From positions 1-11,183 of the forward strand of contig JAFOJB010000560.1 of NCBI GenBank assembly GCA_017420455.1: a DNA stretch of 11,183 nucleotides, in the 5' to 3' direction. The translations under genes were made by a program, and so were the position numbers. Numbering within the stretch: the stretch's first letter is position 1; each line of letters starts with the position of its first letter. This DNA is from Blautia sp. (GTDB lineage Bacteria > Bacillota > Clostridia > Lachnospirales > Lachnospiraceae). The notes below the pieces were generated by a model, which ran no database searches, was not told the DNA's origin, and was given only the letters and a program-made list of their open reading frames with translations. Below, in pieces: positions 1 through 7,116 of this stretch.

Positions 1-1
1 G

Positions 2-3000
2 CAGCCATTTTCACCCTGCTTTTTTGTATTCGCTTCCAATGTAGTCGGACTGCTTGTGGGTTTAGCAGCCCGGTTCAGAAAACCTGGTGCCATCCGGAAA
101 AGCACATGGAAAAAGGGACTACTTCTTGCCGTAGAGCTTCTGGTTTTTTATGAAGCCTTTGCCTGGTACGGATTTCCCTTTCCGGATGTCATCCTGCTTT
201 CCAGTACTGCCGGCCTGTTCTTTGTCTTCATTGTCCCGATGCTGCTGCTGGCGAAAAAGAAAGCGGGTTTTTTCTCCGTTGCTGCAACGGTAGTCGCAGC
301 CATCGCCCTTTTCCTGATAACCAGCCTGAATCCGGTCCAGTTATTCCTATATATGAACGGAGCGTTCATGCTGATCGGGGATTTTTTCCTTGCGGCATAC
401 ATTGTAAGCCTTTCCATTCTGGGAACAGATGAGGAGCCGGCCGATCTGGTTTTTACGCAGCTTGTATTTTCCGTGATCCTTTCCTTTGCTGCCTGGCTCA
501 TATCTCTGGGTTTCGGTCTGGAATCCATCTCTTTTACGATAAACGCGCATTTCTGGGCAGGCGTCGTGTATACCGGGATCTTCATCCGTGCGGTTTTCGC
601 GCTGATTCACGCATCCTGCCAGAAAAAGATTCCGCCGGTCGAAACGGGCCTGCTTCTTTCTACCCAGGTGGTCATGGCGCTGCTTCTCGCTCCGTTTTTA
701 TCCTCCGTGTTCGGGAATAATAACGAAGGAATCTCCGGATTTCAGGTGACCGGCTGCCTCCTTCTTCTCCTTACCGCTCTTCTGGTAAACGAATCCGCAA
801 TGAAGCGCCTGGGCTACGGGGATATGTCACAAAAGGTGCTTGTCGATGAGAACGGCAGAACGGTATATCATTCCTCCGTCTCGCGGAAGATGGTCTTCAT
901 TACGCTTCTGTTTTCGCTGATCCCGCTGGGAATCGGGGCGGTCATCAGTCTTGGCGCGATCGATTATATCCAGGATTCTGTACTGGAAACATCTCTGGAA
1001 TCGGGATATGAGATCTCCGATGTCAGCAGCAGCGCCATCATTTCCGAGCTGGAAAAAACCATGACAAAGGAAGCCGTGTACAAGTCGGTACTGGGAGAGG
1101 AGAAGCTTTCCGCTTTTTCTTCTGCCATAAAATATACCGCCTCCTATGCAGAGGAGCTTTACCGTTCGGCCGCCAGCAGACAGCCGGTGGAGGTGAAGCC
1201 TGCCGACGCAGAGAACGGAGGCGTCTGGACCATGCAGCGGATTCTGGCAGACAGCAGGATTTCCTATGAAGAGCTGCAGGAAGAGATCGGTCTCCTTGGG
1301 AATATGATCGGTGTTTTTCATCCTGTGGTACAGCTCATGGAGGATATTAACGCGATCTATATCGGGACGGAAAGCGGCGCGCTGGTTTCCTACGACCTGA
1401 AGTCCGGTTCCGCGGCAAACCAGGAAAACGCATATTTTGATTTCCGGGAACGGGAGTGGTACCGGAGGGCAAAGGAAGCGGAGGATGTTATTTTTACAGA
1501 TTCCTATCAGGATGCCTACTCAGAGAAGCTGATCATCACCTGCGCATACAGGGTTGCCGGACCAGATGGCAGCATAGCAGGCTGTGTCGGTGTGGATATT
1601 CTGGTGGAGGGTCTCTACCATAATATGGTAGATGTAGGGGTCGAAGAGCCTGCAACGGCAGTCCTGCTCAGCGGTAACGGAGAGATTCTGGCAAGCAAGG
1701 ACATCGATATCGCGGAGGATCCCGGAATATCGAGCCAGGATTCCGGCCGCAGAGAGGCTCTTGGACAGGTAAAAGAGCAGATCCTTCAGAAGAGAATGGG
1801 GATCCTGAGCGTGGGCGAAAACCAGGACGCCTGGCATGTGGCCTTTTCCACCATCGGTTCCACGGGCTGGAAAATCTGTATCATCTGCCCCAGTACCACT
1901 GCCCTGGAGCCTGCCACGAAAATCCGGGACAGTATTCAGAATTTTGCTTTTGATATAGCTTTATCCATTCTCGATACCAGCAACAGGGTCATGAAGATCA
2001 GCCTGCTGATGGTTGCAGTGCTGATTCTGGCGGTGCTGCTGTTTATCGGAAGATTTTCCAGGAAGATCTCCGATCCGCTGAAGAAGCTGGAGCAGGATGT
2101 GGATGAGATCAGTCAGGGCCATTTTGACCGGCGGACCCAGGTAAGTACCGATGATGAGATCGGAAATCTGGCAAAATCCTTTAATTCCATGGCGGATTCT
2201 ATCCAGAAATACATCGTGGATCTGAAGGAAGCGACAGCGAAAGAACAGAGACTGGCCATGGAGCTTTCTCTGGCAGCCAAGATCCAGGCAGATATGCTCC
2301 CCAGGAATTTCCCTGCTTTTCCCGACCGGAAGGAAATTGATATTTATGCCACCATGACTCCCGCAAAAGAGGTGGGCGGCGATTTCTACGATTTCTTCCT
2401 TGCTGACGAAAACCATCTGGCCATCCTGATGGCAGATGTATCCGGAAAAAGCGTTCCCGCGGCTCTGTTCATGATGACCTCGAAGACCCTGATCAAAAAC
2501 CGCACCCTCATGGATAAAAGACTGTCTCCGGCAGATATCCTGCGGGATGTCAATAACCAGATCTGCGAGAACAATGAGGAGCAGCTCTTCATAACCATAT
2601 GGCTGGCCATCCTGGATCTTCGGACAGGCAGAGGCCTGGCAGCCAATGCAGGCCATGAACATCCCGCCCTGAAAAAGGCAGCACAAGGACGCTTTTCGCT
2701 GGTGAAATACCGTCATTCTCCGGCATTGGCGGCCATGGAGGATATGTGCTTCCGGGAGCACGAATTCCAGCTCGATCCCGGGGATATCATCTTTGTGTAC
2801 ACGGATGGCGTGACAGAGGCCGCCAATAAGGAGAACGAACTTTTCGGAGAAGAGCGGCTTATCATGGCGCTGAACAAAAAAAAGAATGTCCCGCTGCAGG
2901 AACTTCTTCAGACCGTCAGGGAAGAAATCGGCTTCTTCGTCGGCGATGCAGAGCAGTTTGACGATATCACCATGCTGGGCTTCACCTGGAAAGGACCGGC

Positions 3001-3007
3001 AGATTGA
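2..3007 (+). CDS. Membrane Cache-HAMP-SpoIIE/PP2C serine phosphatase, 5'-truncated
   Basis: This is probably a signal-transducing protein phosphatase of the RsbU/SpoIIE class, which dephosphorylates anti-sigma-antagonist (STAS) proteins in response to an outside signal. The frame is open from the window edge and the codons before the GTG at 56 encode a hydrophobic helix, so the true start lies upstream. Residues below are counted from that GTG. About eight further hydrophobic segments fill 21-245, and another lies at 278-300. Residues 305-610 look like an extracytoplasmic dCache domain, with a REREWY motif at 464-469 and VGVD at 511-514. A helix follows at 646-665, then HAMP at 665-720, a QADMLP linker, and the phosphatase at 755-978. 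Metal-ligand motifs are GGDFYD (Asp776), ADVSGK (Asp794), YTDG (Asp917) and FDD (969-970), all intact. No RsbV/RsbW-like partner is visible. The phosphatase class is secure; ligand and target are unknown. Confidence 0.88.
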   Translation, partial: QPFSPCFFVFASNVVGLLVGLAARFRKPGAIRKSTWKKGLLLAVELLVFYEAFAWYGFPFPDVILLSSTAGLFFVFIVPMLLLAKKKAGFFSVAATVVAAIALFLITSLNPVQLFLYMNGAFMLIGDFFLAAYIVSLSILGTDEEPADLVFTQLVFSVILSFAAWLISLGFGLESISFTINAHFWAGVVYTGIFIRAVFALIHASCQKKIPPVETGLLLSTQVVMALLLAPFLSSVFGNNNEGISGFQVTGCLLLLLTALLVNESAMKRLGYGDMSQKVLVDENGRTVYHSSVSRKMVFITLLFSLIPLGIGAVISLGAIDYIQDSVLETSLESGYEISDVSSSAIISELEKTMTKEAVYKSVLGEEKLSAFSSAIKYTASYAEELYRSAASRQPVEVKPADAENGGVWTMQRILADSRISYEELQEEIGLLGNMIGVFHPVVQLMEDINAIYIGTESGALVSYDLKSGSAANQENAYFDFREREWYRRAKEAEDVIFTDSYQDAYSEKLIITCAYRVAGPDGSIAGCVGVDILVEGLYHNMVDVGVEEPATAVLLSGNGEILASKDIDIAEDPGISSQDSGRREALGQVKEQILQKRMGILSVGENQDAWHVAFSTIGSTGWKICIICPSTTALEPATKIRDSIQNFAFDIALSILDTSNRVMKISLLMVAVLILAVLLFIGRFSRKISDPLKKLEQDVDEISQGHFDRRTQVSTDDEIGNLAKSFNSMADSIQKYIVDLKEATAKEQRLAMELSLAAKIQADMLPRNFPAFPDRKEIDIYATMTPAKEVGGDFYDFFLADENHLAILMADVSGKSVPAALFMMTSKTLIKNRTLMDKRLSPADILRDVNNQICENNEEQLFITIWLAILDLRTGRGLAANAGHEHPALKKAAQGRFSLVKYRHSPALAAMEDMCFREHEFQLDPGDIIFVYTDGVTEAANKENELFGEERLIMALNKKKNVPLQELLQTVREEIGFFVGDAEQFDDITMLGFTWKGPAD

Positions 3008-3032
3008 CAAAATGCCCCTTCTGTGCTAAATA
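3004..3032 (+). promoter_or_regulatory. Sigma-A-type promoter for the amylase gene
   Basis: A consensus -35 TTGACA (3004-3009) is followed after exactly 17 bp by TAAATA (3027-3032). Transcription would start near 3039, leaving a leader of about 48 nt before the amylase ATG. The -35 box includes the TGA stop codon of the upstream phosphatase gene. No terminator is seen between the genes, so readthrough may add to expression. The call rests on sequence only. Confidence 0.6.
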
Positions 3033-3072
3033 TATAGCAATCCGGAGAAGATGTTGTGTAGACCGCTTACTA

Positions 3073-3078
3073 AGGAGG
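3073..3078 (+). promoter_or_regulatory. Ribosome binding site that fixes the amylase start
   Basis: A perfect AGGAGG lies 8 nt before the ATG at 3087. The longer frame opening at a TTG at 3051 would place this site inside the coding region, and its 12 extra residues do not resemble the family N-terminus. The ATG is therefore preferred. Confidence 0.85.
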
Positions 3079-3086
3079 CGATTTCT

Positions 3087-4559
3087 ATGACAACAAATGA
3101 AACAATGATGCAGTACTTTGAATGGTACCTGCCGAACGACGGACTCTGGTGGAAGCGATGTGCTGCCAAGGCAGAAAACCTGAAAAATCTGGGGATCACA
3201 TCTGTATGGCTTCCTCCGGCATATAAAGGAACATCCCAGGAGGATGTGGGATACGGCGTCTACGATATGTACGACCTGGGCGAATTCGACCAGAAGGGTA
3301 CAGTCAGGACGAAGTATGGAACAAAGGAAGAATATCTTGAGGCGATTCAGGCCTTTCATGAAAATGGGATCAAAGTCTTTGCGGACATCGTGCTGAATCA
3401 CAGGATGGGCGGAGACGAGACCGAGGATACCATTGCAGTGACAGATTCTCCTGAGAACCGCCTGGAACAGGTGGGCGGGGAGCAGAAGGTTCGCGTCTGG
3501 TCGAAATTCACCTTTCCGGGAAGGAAAGGGAAGTATAGTACATTCACATGGAATCACACACACTTCTCCGGAACAGACTGGGACGAGAACACGCAGAAAG
3601 GAGATCTGATCTACCGTTTTACCGGTAAAAAATGGGATCCGGACACAGATCCCGAAAAAGGAAACTTCGATTATCTCATGGGAATGAATGTGGATATGGA
3701 CAACCCCGAAGTGGTATCGGAGACAAGAAAATGGCTGCAATGGTATATCGAGACGGCAGATCTGGACGGTCTGCGGCTGGATGCCGTGAAGCATATCAGC
3801 TTTCCTTTTTATAAGGAACTTCTGTCCTCCATCAGAAGGATTACGGGCAAACCGCTGCCTGCAGTAGGAGAGTACTGGAGCGGCGATATCGGGCGGCTGC
3901 TGTATTATCTGGATTCGGTGGAGAATGAAATGTCACTGTTCGACGTGGCTCTGCATTATAATTTTTACAACGCATCCGTAGCCGGCGGAGAATATCCGCT
4001 GAACAGGATTTTTGAAAACGGCCTGGTAAAGGAGCGGCCGGAGAAGGCTGTCACCTTTGTGGATAATCATGATACCCAGTATGGACAGAGCCTGCAGTCC
4101 TTTATCGAGGACTGGTTCAAGCCTCTGGCCTATGCGCTGATCCTGCTCAGATACGATGGCAGGCCCTGTATCTTCTATTCCGATTATTACGGAAATCCCG
4201 TGCAGAACCGGCCGCTGGTTCCGAATCTCGGCAAGCTGATCAAGATACGGCATGAATATGCCTATGGAGAGCAGAAGGATTACTTTGAAAATGAAAAGGT
4301 GATCGGCTGGACCCGGAGCGGAGACGAGGAGCATCCGGATTCCGGTCTCGCGGTGGTGATGAGCAACGCCGAAGGCGGATCGATCCGGATGGAGATGGGG
4401 CAGCGGTACGCGAATGAGGAATTCTATGATGCCATAGGAAACTGCCCTGAACCGGTAACCGTGGGAGAGGACGGCTTTGCCGAATTCCGCACGGAAGGAG
4501 GAAATGTGGCCGTCTGGGTGCGGAAAAACGCTTTCGAAAACCTGATCGTAAATGAATAG
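3087..4559 (+). CDS. amyA: Cytoplasmic alpha-amylase (GH13, AmyA type)
   Basis: Hydrolyses internal alpha-1,4 bonds of starch, glycogen or maltodextrins. The 490-residue protein begins directly with the family motif MMQYFEWY and has no signal peptide, so it should act in the cytoplasm like E. coli AmyA. It also resembles the mature secreted Bacillus liquefying amylases over its whole length. Visible conserved regions are DIVLNH (100-105), GLRLDAVKH (228-236) with nucleophile Asp232, VGEYW (260-264) with acid/base Glu262, and FVDNHDT (324-330) with transition-state Asp329. These positions are offset by one from the B. licheniformis numbering. The C-terminal beta domain ends at AVWVRK, giving a full-length enzyme. 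The likely role is turnover of internal glycogen or imported dextrins. It has its own promoter and a 69-bp gap to the next gene. Confidence 0.93.
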   Translation: MTTNETMMQYFEWYLPNDGLWWKRCAAKAENLKNLGITSVWLPPAYKGTSQEDVGYGVYDMYDLGEFDQKGTVRTKYGTKEEYLEAIQAFHENGIKVFADIVLNHRMGGDETEDTIAVTDSPENRLEQVGGEQKVRVWSKFTFPGRKGKYSTFTWNHTHFSGTDWDENTQKGDLIYRFTGKKWDPDTDPEKGNFDYLMGMNVDMDNPEVVSETRKWLQWYIETADLDGLRLDAVKHISFPFYKELLSSIRRITGKPLPAVGEYWSGDIGRLLYYLDSVENEMSLFDVALHYNFYNASVAGGEYPLNRIFENGLVKERPEKAVTFVDNHDTQYGQSLQSFIEDWFKPLAYALILLRYDGRPCIFYSDYYGNPVQNRPLVPNLGKLIKIRHEYAYGEQKDYFENEKVIGWTRSGDEEHPDSGLAVVMSNAEGGSIRMEMGQRYANEEFYDAIGNCPEPVTVGEDGFAEFRTEGGNVAVWVRKNAFENLIVNE

Positions 4560-4628
4560 GTCTTTGCAGAAACACCATCCGGGAACATTGTATGTCAGTA
4601 TGATTCTTGTGAATTAGAGGAGAGGGAT

Positions 4629-5738
4629 ATGGGCCAGTTTGTGATAGAATGTCCAAGGTGTGGAAGCTATGTGGAGGGAAAGTCCGGTTTTTTTGCAAAA
4701 AGGAAAATCAGGTGTTCCTGTGGAAATCAGATCGATATCGTCAACGACAGATGGACCAGCCGGAGATGTATTCACTGCGGAAACATGGTGGTGTTTGACC
4801 AGACACTTGGCCAGAAGGCCCGATGCCCGGTCTGTCAGCAGCCGATCAATACGCTGGAACAGCAGGTCAGGACGGAAGAGATCGTCTGTGCCAGATGCGG
4901 TATCCGCTTCCGGACGATGAAGGGAGAAGAAAGGGCAGTCTGTCCTGCCTGTGATTACGAAAATGATGTTCAGAAGCAGCTGATGAAGGAGAAGCACAGG
5001 GCCGAAGAGAACGTCAGCTGCATCCGGTTTGACAATGATGCAAAGACTCTGGTGTGGAGATATCCATTTGAGGATATTGTCCCCGGAAAAGAGGTGCTTG
5101 TCCATGAAAGTCAGGAAGCCATCTTTTTCAGAGACGGCAAGGCACTGGATCTTTTCGGGCCGGGGAGACATGTACTGGAAGTGCAGCAGCCCTCCGGGGA
5201 GGAAAAGAGCCGGAAACAGTCTGCTGATAAGACGCCTGCTTTCTGCGAGATCTATTTTATCAACACGGGAATTCAGACCGGGATCAGATGGGGGACGGAT
5301 TCCAAGGTGCGCGCCGTCGATCCTGTTTTCGGAATCCCTGTAGATCTGGGGGCATGCGGAGAATTCAACATCCGGGTGAGGGATTCAAGGCGTCTGCTGC
5401 TGAAGCTGGCGGGAACCGGTACCGTTCTGACACCGGAGCAGAACAACAACGGCTTTTTCCGGACAATCGTCATGAATCAGGTAAAGGTCTGTCTCGCGCC
5501 GGTCCTCCGGGAAAAGGAGATCAATCTTCTGGAAATTCATGAACACATGCGGGAATTATCGGAGGCGTTAAAAGAAAAGATCAACGAGTATTTTTACGGA
5601 TATGGCGTAGAAATGACGGATTTTTTTGTCAGCAAAGTGGTCACCCCGGACAACGATCCGGAATTCCGGAGACTGTGGGAACTGTACAGAGGGCAGCGTC
5701 AGCAGGCACAGGAGGAAAGCCAGCAGCCTGAGACATGA
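4629..5738 (+). CDS. Triple zinc-ribbon SPFH-domain protein (YdjI-like)
   Basis: A 369-residue protein with no signal peptide or clear membrane helix. The first 110 residues hold six cysteine pairs, at C8/C11, C29/C31, C47/C50, C66/C69, C87/C90 and C105/C108. They group naturally into three successive four-Cys zinc ribbons. From about residue 130 the sequence follows the SPFH family of B. subtilis YdjI: LVWRYP, an EVLVHESQEAIFFRDG segment, LFGPGRHVLE, then EIYFINTG and a helical tail ending in a Gln/Glu-rich stretch. Known relatives sit at the membrane and can recruit PspA-type envelope-stress proteins; in B. subtilis the zinc-ribbon and SPFH parts come with a PspA gene. No PspA homologue is visible here, so that role is an inference. 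The start is supported by a purine-rich site (about 4617-4626). No convincing promoter lies in the short gap, so cotranscription with the amylase is likely. Confidence 0.82.
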   Translation: MGQFVIECPRCGSYVEGKSGFFAKRKIRCSCGNQIDIVNDRWTSRRCIHCGNMVVFDQTLGQKARCPVCQQPINTLEQQVRTEEIVCARCGIRFRTMKGEERAVCPACDYENDVQKQLMKEKHRAEENVSCIRFDNDAKTLVWRYPFEDIVPGKEVLVHESQEAIFFRDGKALDLFGPGRHVLEVQQPSGEEKSRKQSADKTPAFCEIYFINTGIQTGIRWGTDSKVRAVDPVFGIPVDLGACGEFNIRVRDSRRLLLKLAGTGTVLTPEQNNNGFFRTIVMNQVKVCLAPVLREKEINLLEIHEHMRELSEALKEKINEYFYGYGVEMTDFFVSKVVTPDNDPEFRRLWELYRGQRQQAQEESQQPET

Positions 5739-5794
5739 TACCGGATCACAGAGGTACGCAGATCTGAAAACAGAAGACAGGTCCAAAAGCGGTA

Positions 5795-5828
5795 AAAATG
5801 CCCGTATGGTCAGGATTTTCGGGCTTTT
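5795..5828 (+). terminator. Possible weak intrinsic terminator after the SPFH gene
   Basis: The arms GCCCG (5800-5804) and CGGGC (5820-5824) pair around a 15-nt loop. Flanking AAAA and TTTT extend the stem past one bulged T. The stem is short and the loop long, so termination would be inefficient. It is placed correctly between the SPFH gene and the next promoter. Confidence 0.38.
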
Positions 5829-5890
5829 CGCCTTTTCATGTATATCTATGGTAAAAAGTACCGAAACAGATCAGATTTCACAAATAATAT

Positions 5891-5919
5891 TTGACTTTGC
5901 TACCGGATAATTGTAAAAT
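5891..5919 (+). promoter_or_regulatory. Sigma-A-type promoter of the sugar transporter operon
   Basis: TTGACT (5891-5896), a 17-bp spacer and TAAAAT (5914-5919) make a near-consensus promoter, with an A/T-rich stretch just upstream. The predicted start near 5926 gives a leader of about 70 nt before the binding-protein gene. A strong promoter fits the high expression usual for sugar-binding proteins. Confidence 0.7.
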
Positions 5920-5932
5920 GTAACCGTAATTG
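5919..5932 (+). promoter_or_regulatory. Weak cre-like (CcpA) site at the transcription start
   Basis: TGTAACCGTAATTG matches the left half and centre of the cre consensus TGWAANCGNTNWCA but fails at three fixed positions on the right (8 of 11 match). It covers the predicted +1, where repressing cre sites often lie. Chance occurrence is quite possible. Confidence 0.22.
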
Positions 5933-5941
5933 CAGGAGGGA

Positions 5942-5963
5942 GCAGGGATTCTCTGATCCCTGC
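5942..5963 (+). promoter_or_regulatory. Perfect hairpin in the 5' leader of the transporter operon
   Basis: GCAGGGAT (5942-5949) and ATCCCTGC (5956-5963) form a perfect 8-bp inverted repeat around TCTCTG. Purines follow rather than a T run, so it is not a terminator. It lies between the predicted start and the ribosome site. It could stabilise the mRNA, regulate translation, or act as a dyad operator on DNA; the sequence does not decide. Confidence 0.55.
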
Positions 5964-5983
5964 GGAAAAAGCAAGTTATGAAA

Positions 5984-5989
5984 AGGAGG
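5984..5989 (+). promoter_or_regulatory. Ribosome binding site that fixes the binding-protein start
   Basis: AGGAGG, within AAGGAGGT, lies 6 nt before the ATG at 5996. An in-frame ATG at 5978 would put this site inside the gene and add six residues to the signal peptide, so 5996 is preferred. Confidence 0.88.
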
Positions 5990-5995
5990 TCACTT

Positions 5996-6991
5996 ATGAA
6001 CAAAATGCTTAAGAAACTGATCGTTCCCGTACTTGGACTCAGCGTCCTCATGGCAACAAACGTTAGCGCCATCACAATTGGTTTCTCTCAGATCGGACAG
6101 GAGTCTGACTGGCGTACAGCTAACACGGATTCTGTATGCAAAGCGATTGAGGACCATGAGGGATGGGAACTGGTGTATTCCGATGGACAGCAGAAGCAGG
6201 AAAACCAGATCCAGGCTCTGAATAACTTCATCACCCAGGGTGTAGATTATATTCTCTTTACCGGCGTTGTTACCTCCGGATGGGATGAGATCCTTTCCGA
6301 AGTAAATGAGAACGAGATCCCCCTGATCCTTCTTGACAGAATTCCGGACTGCGCCGACAAGATCGACTATGTTGCAGCATTCGGCGGAGACTTCCCGCTT
6401 GAGGGCCGCAGACAGGTTCAGTGGGCAGGCGAATATCTGAAGAGCCTTGGCCGCGACAGCGAGACTGTCAATGTAGCCATCATGGAAGGAACCACAGGCG
6501 CTGATGCTCAGGTCGGACGTACCGAAGGAAACCTGGCAGCTCTGGCAGACTATCCCTTCATGGAAGTAGTTGCTCAGCAGACCGGTAACTTTACCCGTGC
6601 AGAAGGCCAGGCTCTGATGGAGACATGGCTGAAATCTGTTGACAAGATCGATGTCCTGATCGCTCAGAACGATGATATGGCTCTTGGCGCAATCGATGCC
6701 ATCAAGGCTGCCGGCCTTGTTCCCGGCGAAGATATCATCATCGTAGGCTGCGACTCTGTTAAGGCTGCTTTCGAAGCAATCGTAGCAGGTGAGATGAATG
6801 CAACGATCGAGTGCAACCCGCTGTACGGCGAGTTCGTAGTGAACTGCATCGAGTCTCTGGAAGCCGGAGAGACCTTCGACAAGGAAGTTATCCATCCTGA
6901 GGAAGGTGTTTACGACTGTGTCGGCGGTATCGAGGTTGAGGGAACCACATCTGTTCTTGCAGGTGATGTGATCGACGAGCGTCTGTATTAA
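5996..6991 (+). CDS. ytfQ: Sugar ABC transporter substrate-binding protein, YtfQ-like (galactofuranose type)
   Basis: Binds the sugar outside the membrane and delivers it to the permease. The 331-residue protein starts with a classic signal peptide: MNKMLKK, a hydrophobic core, then VSA at 23-25, with predicted cleavage before Ile26. No cysteine occurs near the cleavage site, so it does not look like a lipoprotein. The mature part closely follows E. coli YtfQ as I recall it: GFSQIGQESDWR (29-40), DGQQKQENQI (63-72), TGWDEIL in place of TGWEPVL, LLDR (112-115), GNFTRAEG (197-204) and AQNDDM (223-228). It belongs to the Peripla_BP_4/LacI-fold class. YtfQ binds galactofuranose; the same ligand here is an inference. 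The mature protein has six cysteines (48, 119, 252, 273, 284, 308). It is the first gene of the operon, with its own promoter and leader hairpin. Confidence 0.87.
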   Translation: MNKMLKKLIVPVLGLSVLMATNVSAITIGFSQIGQESDWRTANTDSVCKAIEDHEGWELVYSDGQQKQENQIQALNNFITQGVDYILFTGVVTSGWDEILSEVNENEIPLILLDRIPDCADKIDYVAAFGGDFPLEGRRQVQWAGEYLKSLGRDSETVNVAIMEGTTGADAQVGRTEGNLAALADYPFMEVVAQQTGNFTRAEGQALMETWLKSVDKIDVLIAQNDDMALGAIDAIKAAGLVPGEDIIIVGCDSVKAAFEAIVAGEMNATIECNPLYGEFVVNCIESLEAGETFDKEVIHPEEGVYDCVGGIEVEGTTSVLAGDVIDERLY

Positions 6992-7067
6992 TTCTTTTTA
7001 ACGGGTGCTTGAATGCTTTCCATAAAAGTTATCTGAACAGGCCGTTAAATACTACATGAAAATGATT

Positions 7068-7097
7068 AAGTGGGGCGGGAGCAATTCCGCCTCATTT
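7068..7097 (+). terminator. Intercistronic stem-loop, probable attenuator
   Basis: TGGGGCGG (7071-7078) pairs with CCGCCTCA (7087-7094) through eight pairs including one G-U, around an 8-nt loop. Flanking AAG/TTT adds up to three more pairs. A T-rich run (TTTGTTT) follows and then, directly, the next gene's ribosome site. It likely terminates part of the transcription after the binding-protein gene or protects its mRNA 3' end, giving more binding protein than ATPase. The interrupted T run suggests partial termination. Confidence 0.6.
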
Positions 7098-7102
7098 GTT
7101 TC

Positions 7103-7108
7103 AGGAGG
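7103..7108 (+). promoter_or_regulatory. Ribosome binding site that fixes the ATPase GTG start
   Basis: AGGAGG lies 8 nt before the GTG at 7117. A longer frame from a TTG at 7096 would translate this site itself, so the GTG is the better start. Confidence 0.85.
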
Positions 7109-7116
7109 AAAAGAAA

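Noticed and set aside
1961..3010. 349-codon open frame on the - strand opposite the phosphatase
   Set aside because: It lies wholly opposite the well-supported phosphatase motifs, has no family-like sequence, and is a codon-bias shadow.
3051..3086. Upstream TTG start for the amylase
   Set aside because: It would translate through the perfect ribosome site, and the extra 12 residues do not fit the family.
3087..4559. Secreted starch-degrading amylase
   Set aside because: No signal peptide precedes the catalytic fold, and the start codon is well fixed by its ribosome site.
4588..4604. Separate promoter for the SPFH gene
   Set aside because: A TATGAT at 4599-4604 looks like a -10, but no acceptable -35 lies at the right distance.
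5978..5995. Upstream ATG start for the binding protein
   Set aside because: It overlaps the ribosome site, and the ATG at 5996 has ideal spacing.
5739..5995. Possible riboswitch or small gene in the gap before the transporter operon
   Set aside because: Only a weak terminator, a promoter and one simple hairpin can be seen. No known riboswitch motif or small frame with a ribosome site was recognised.
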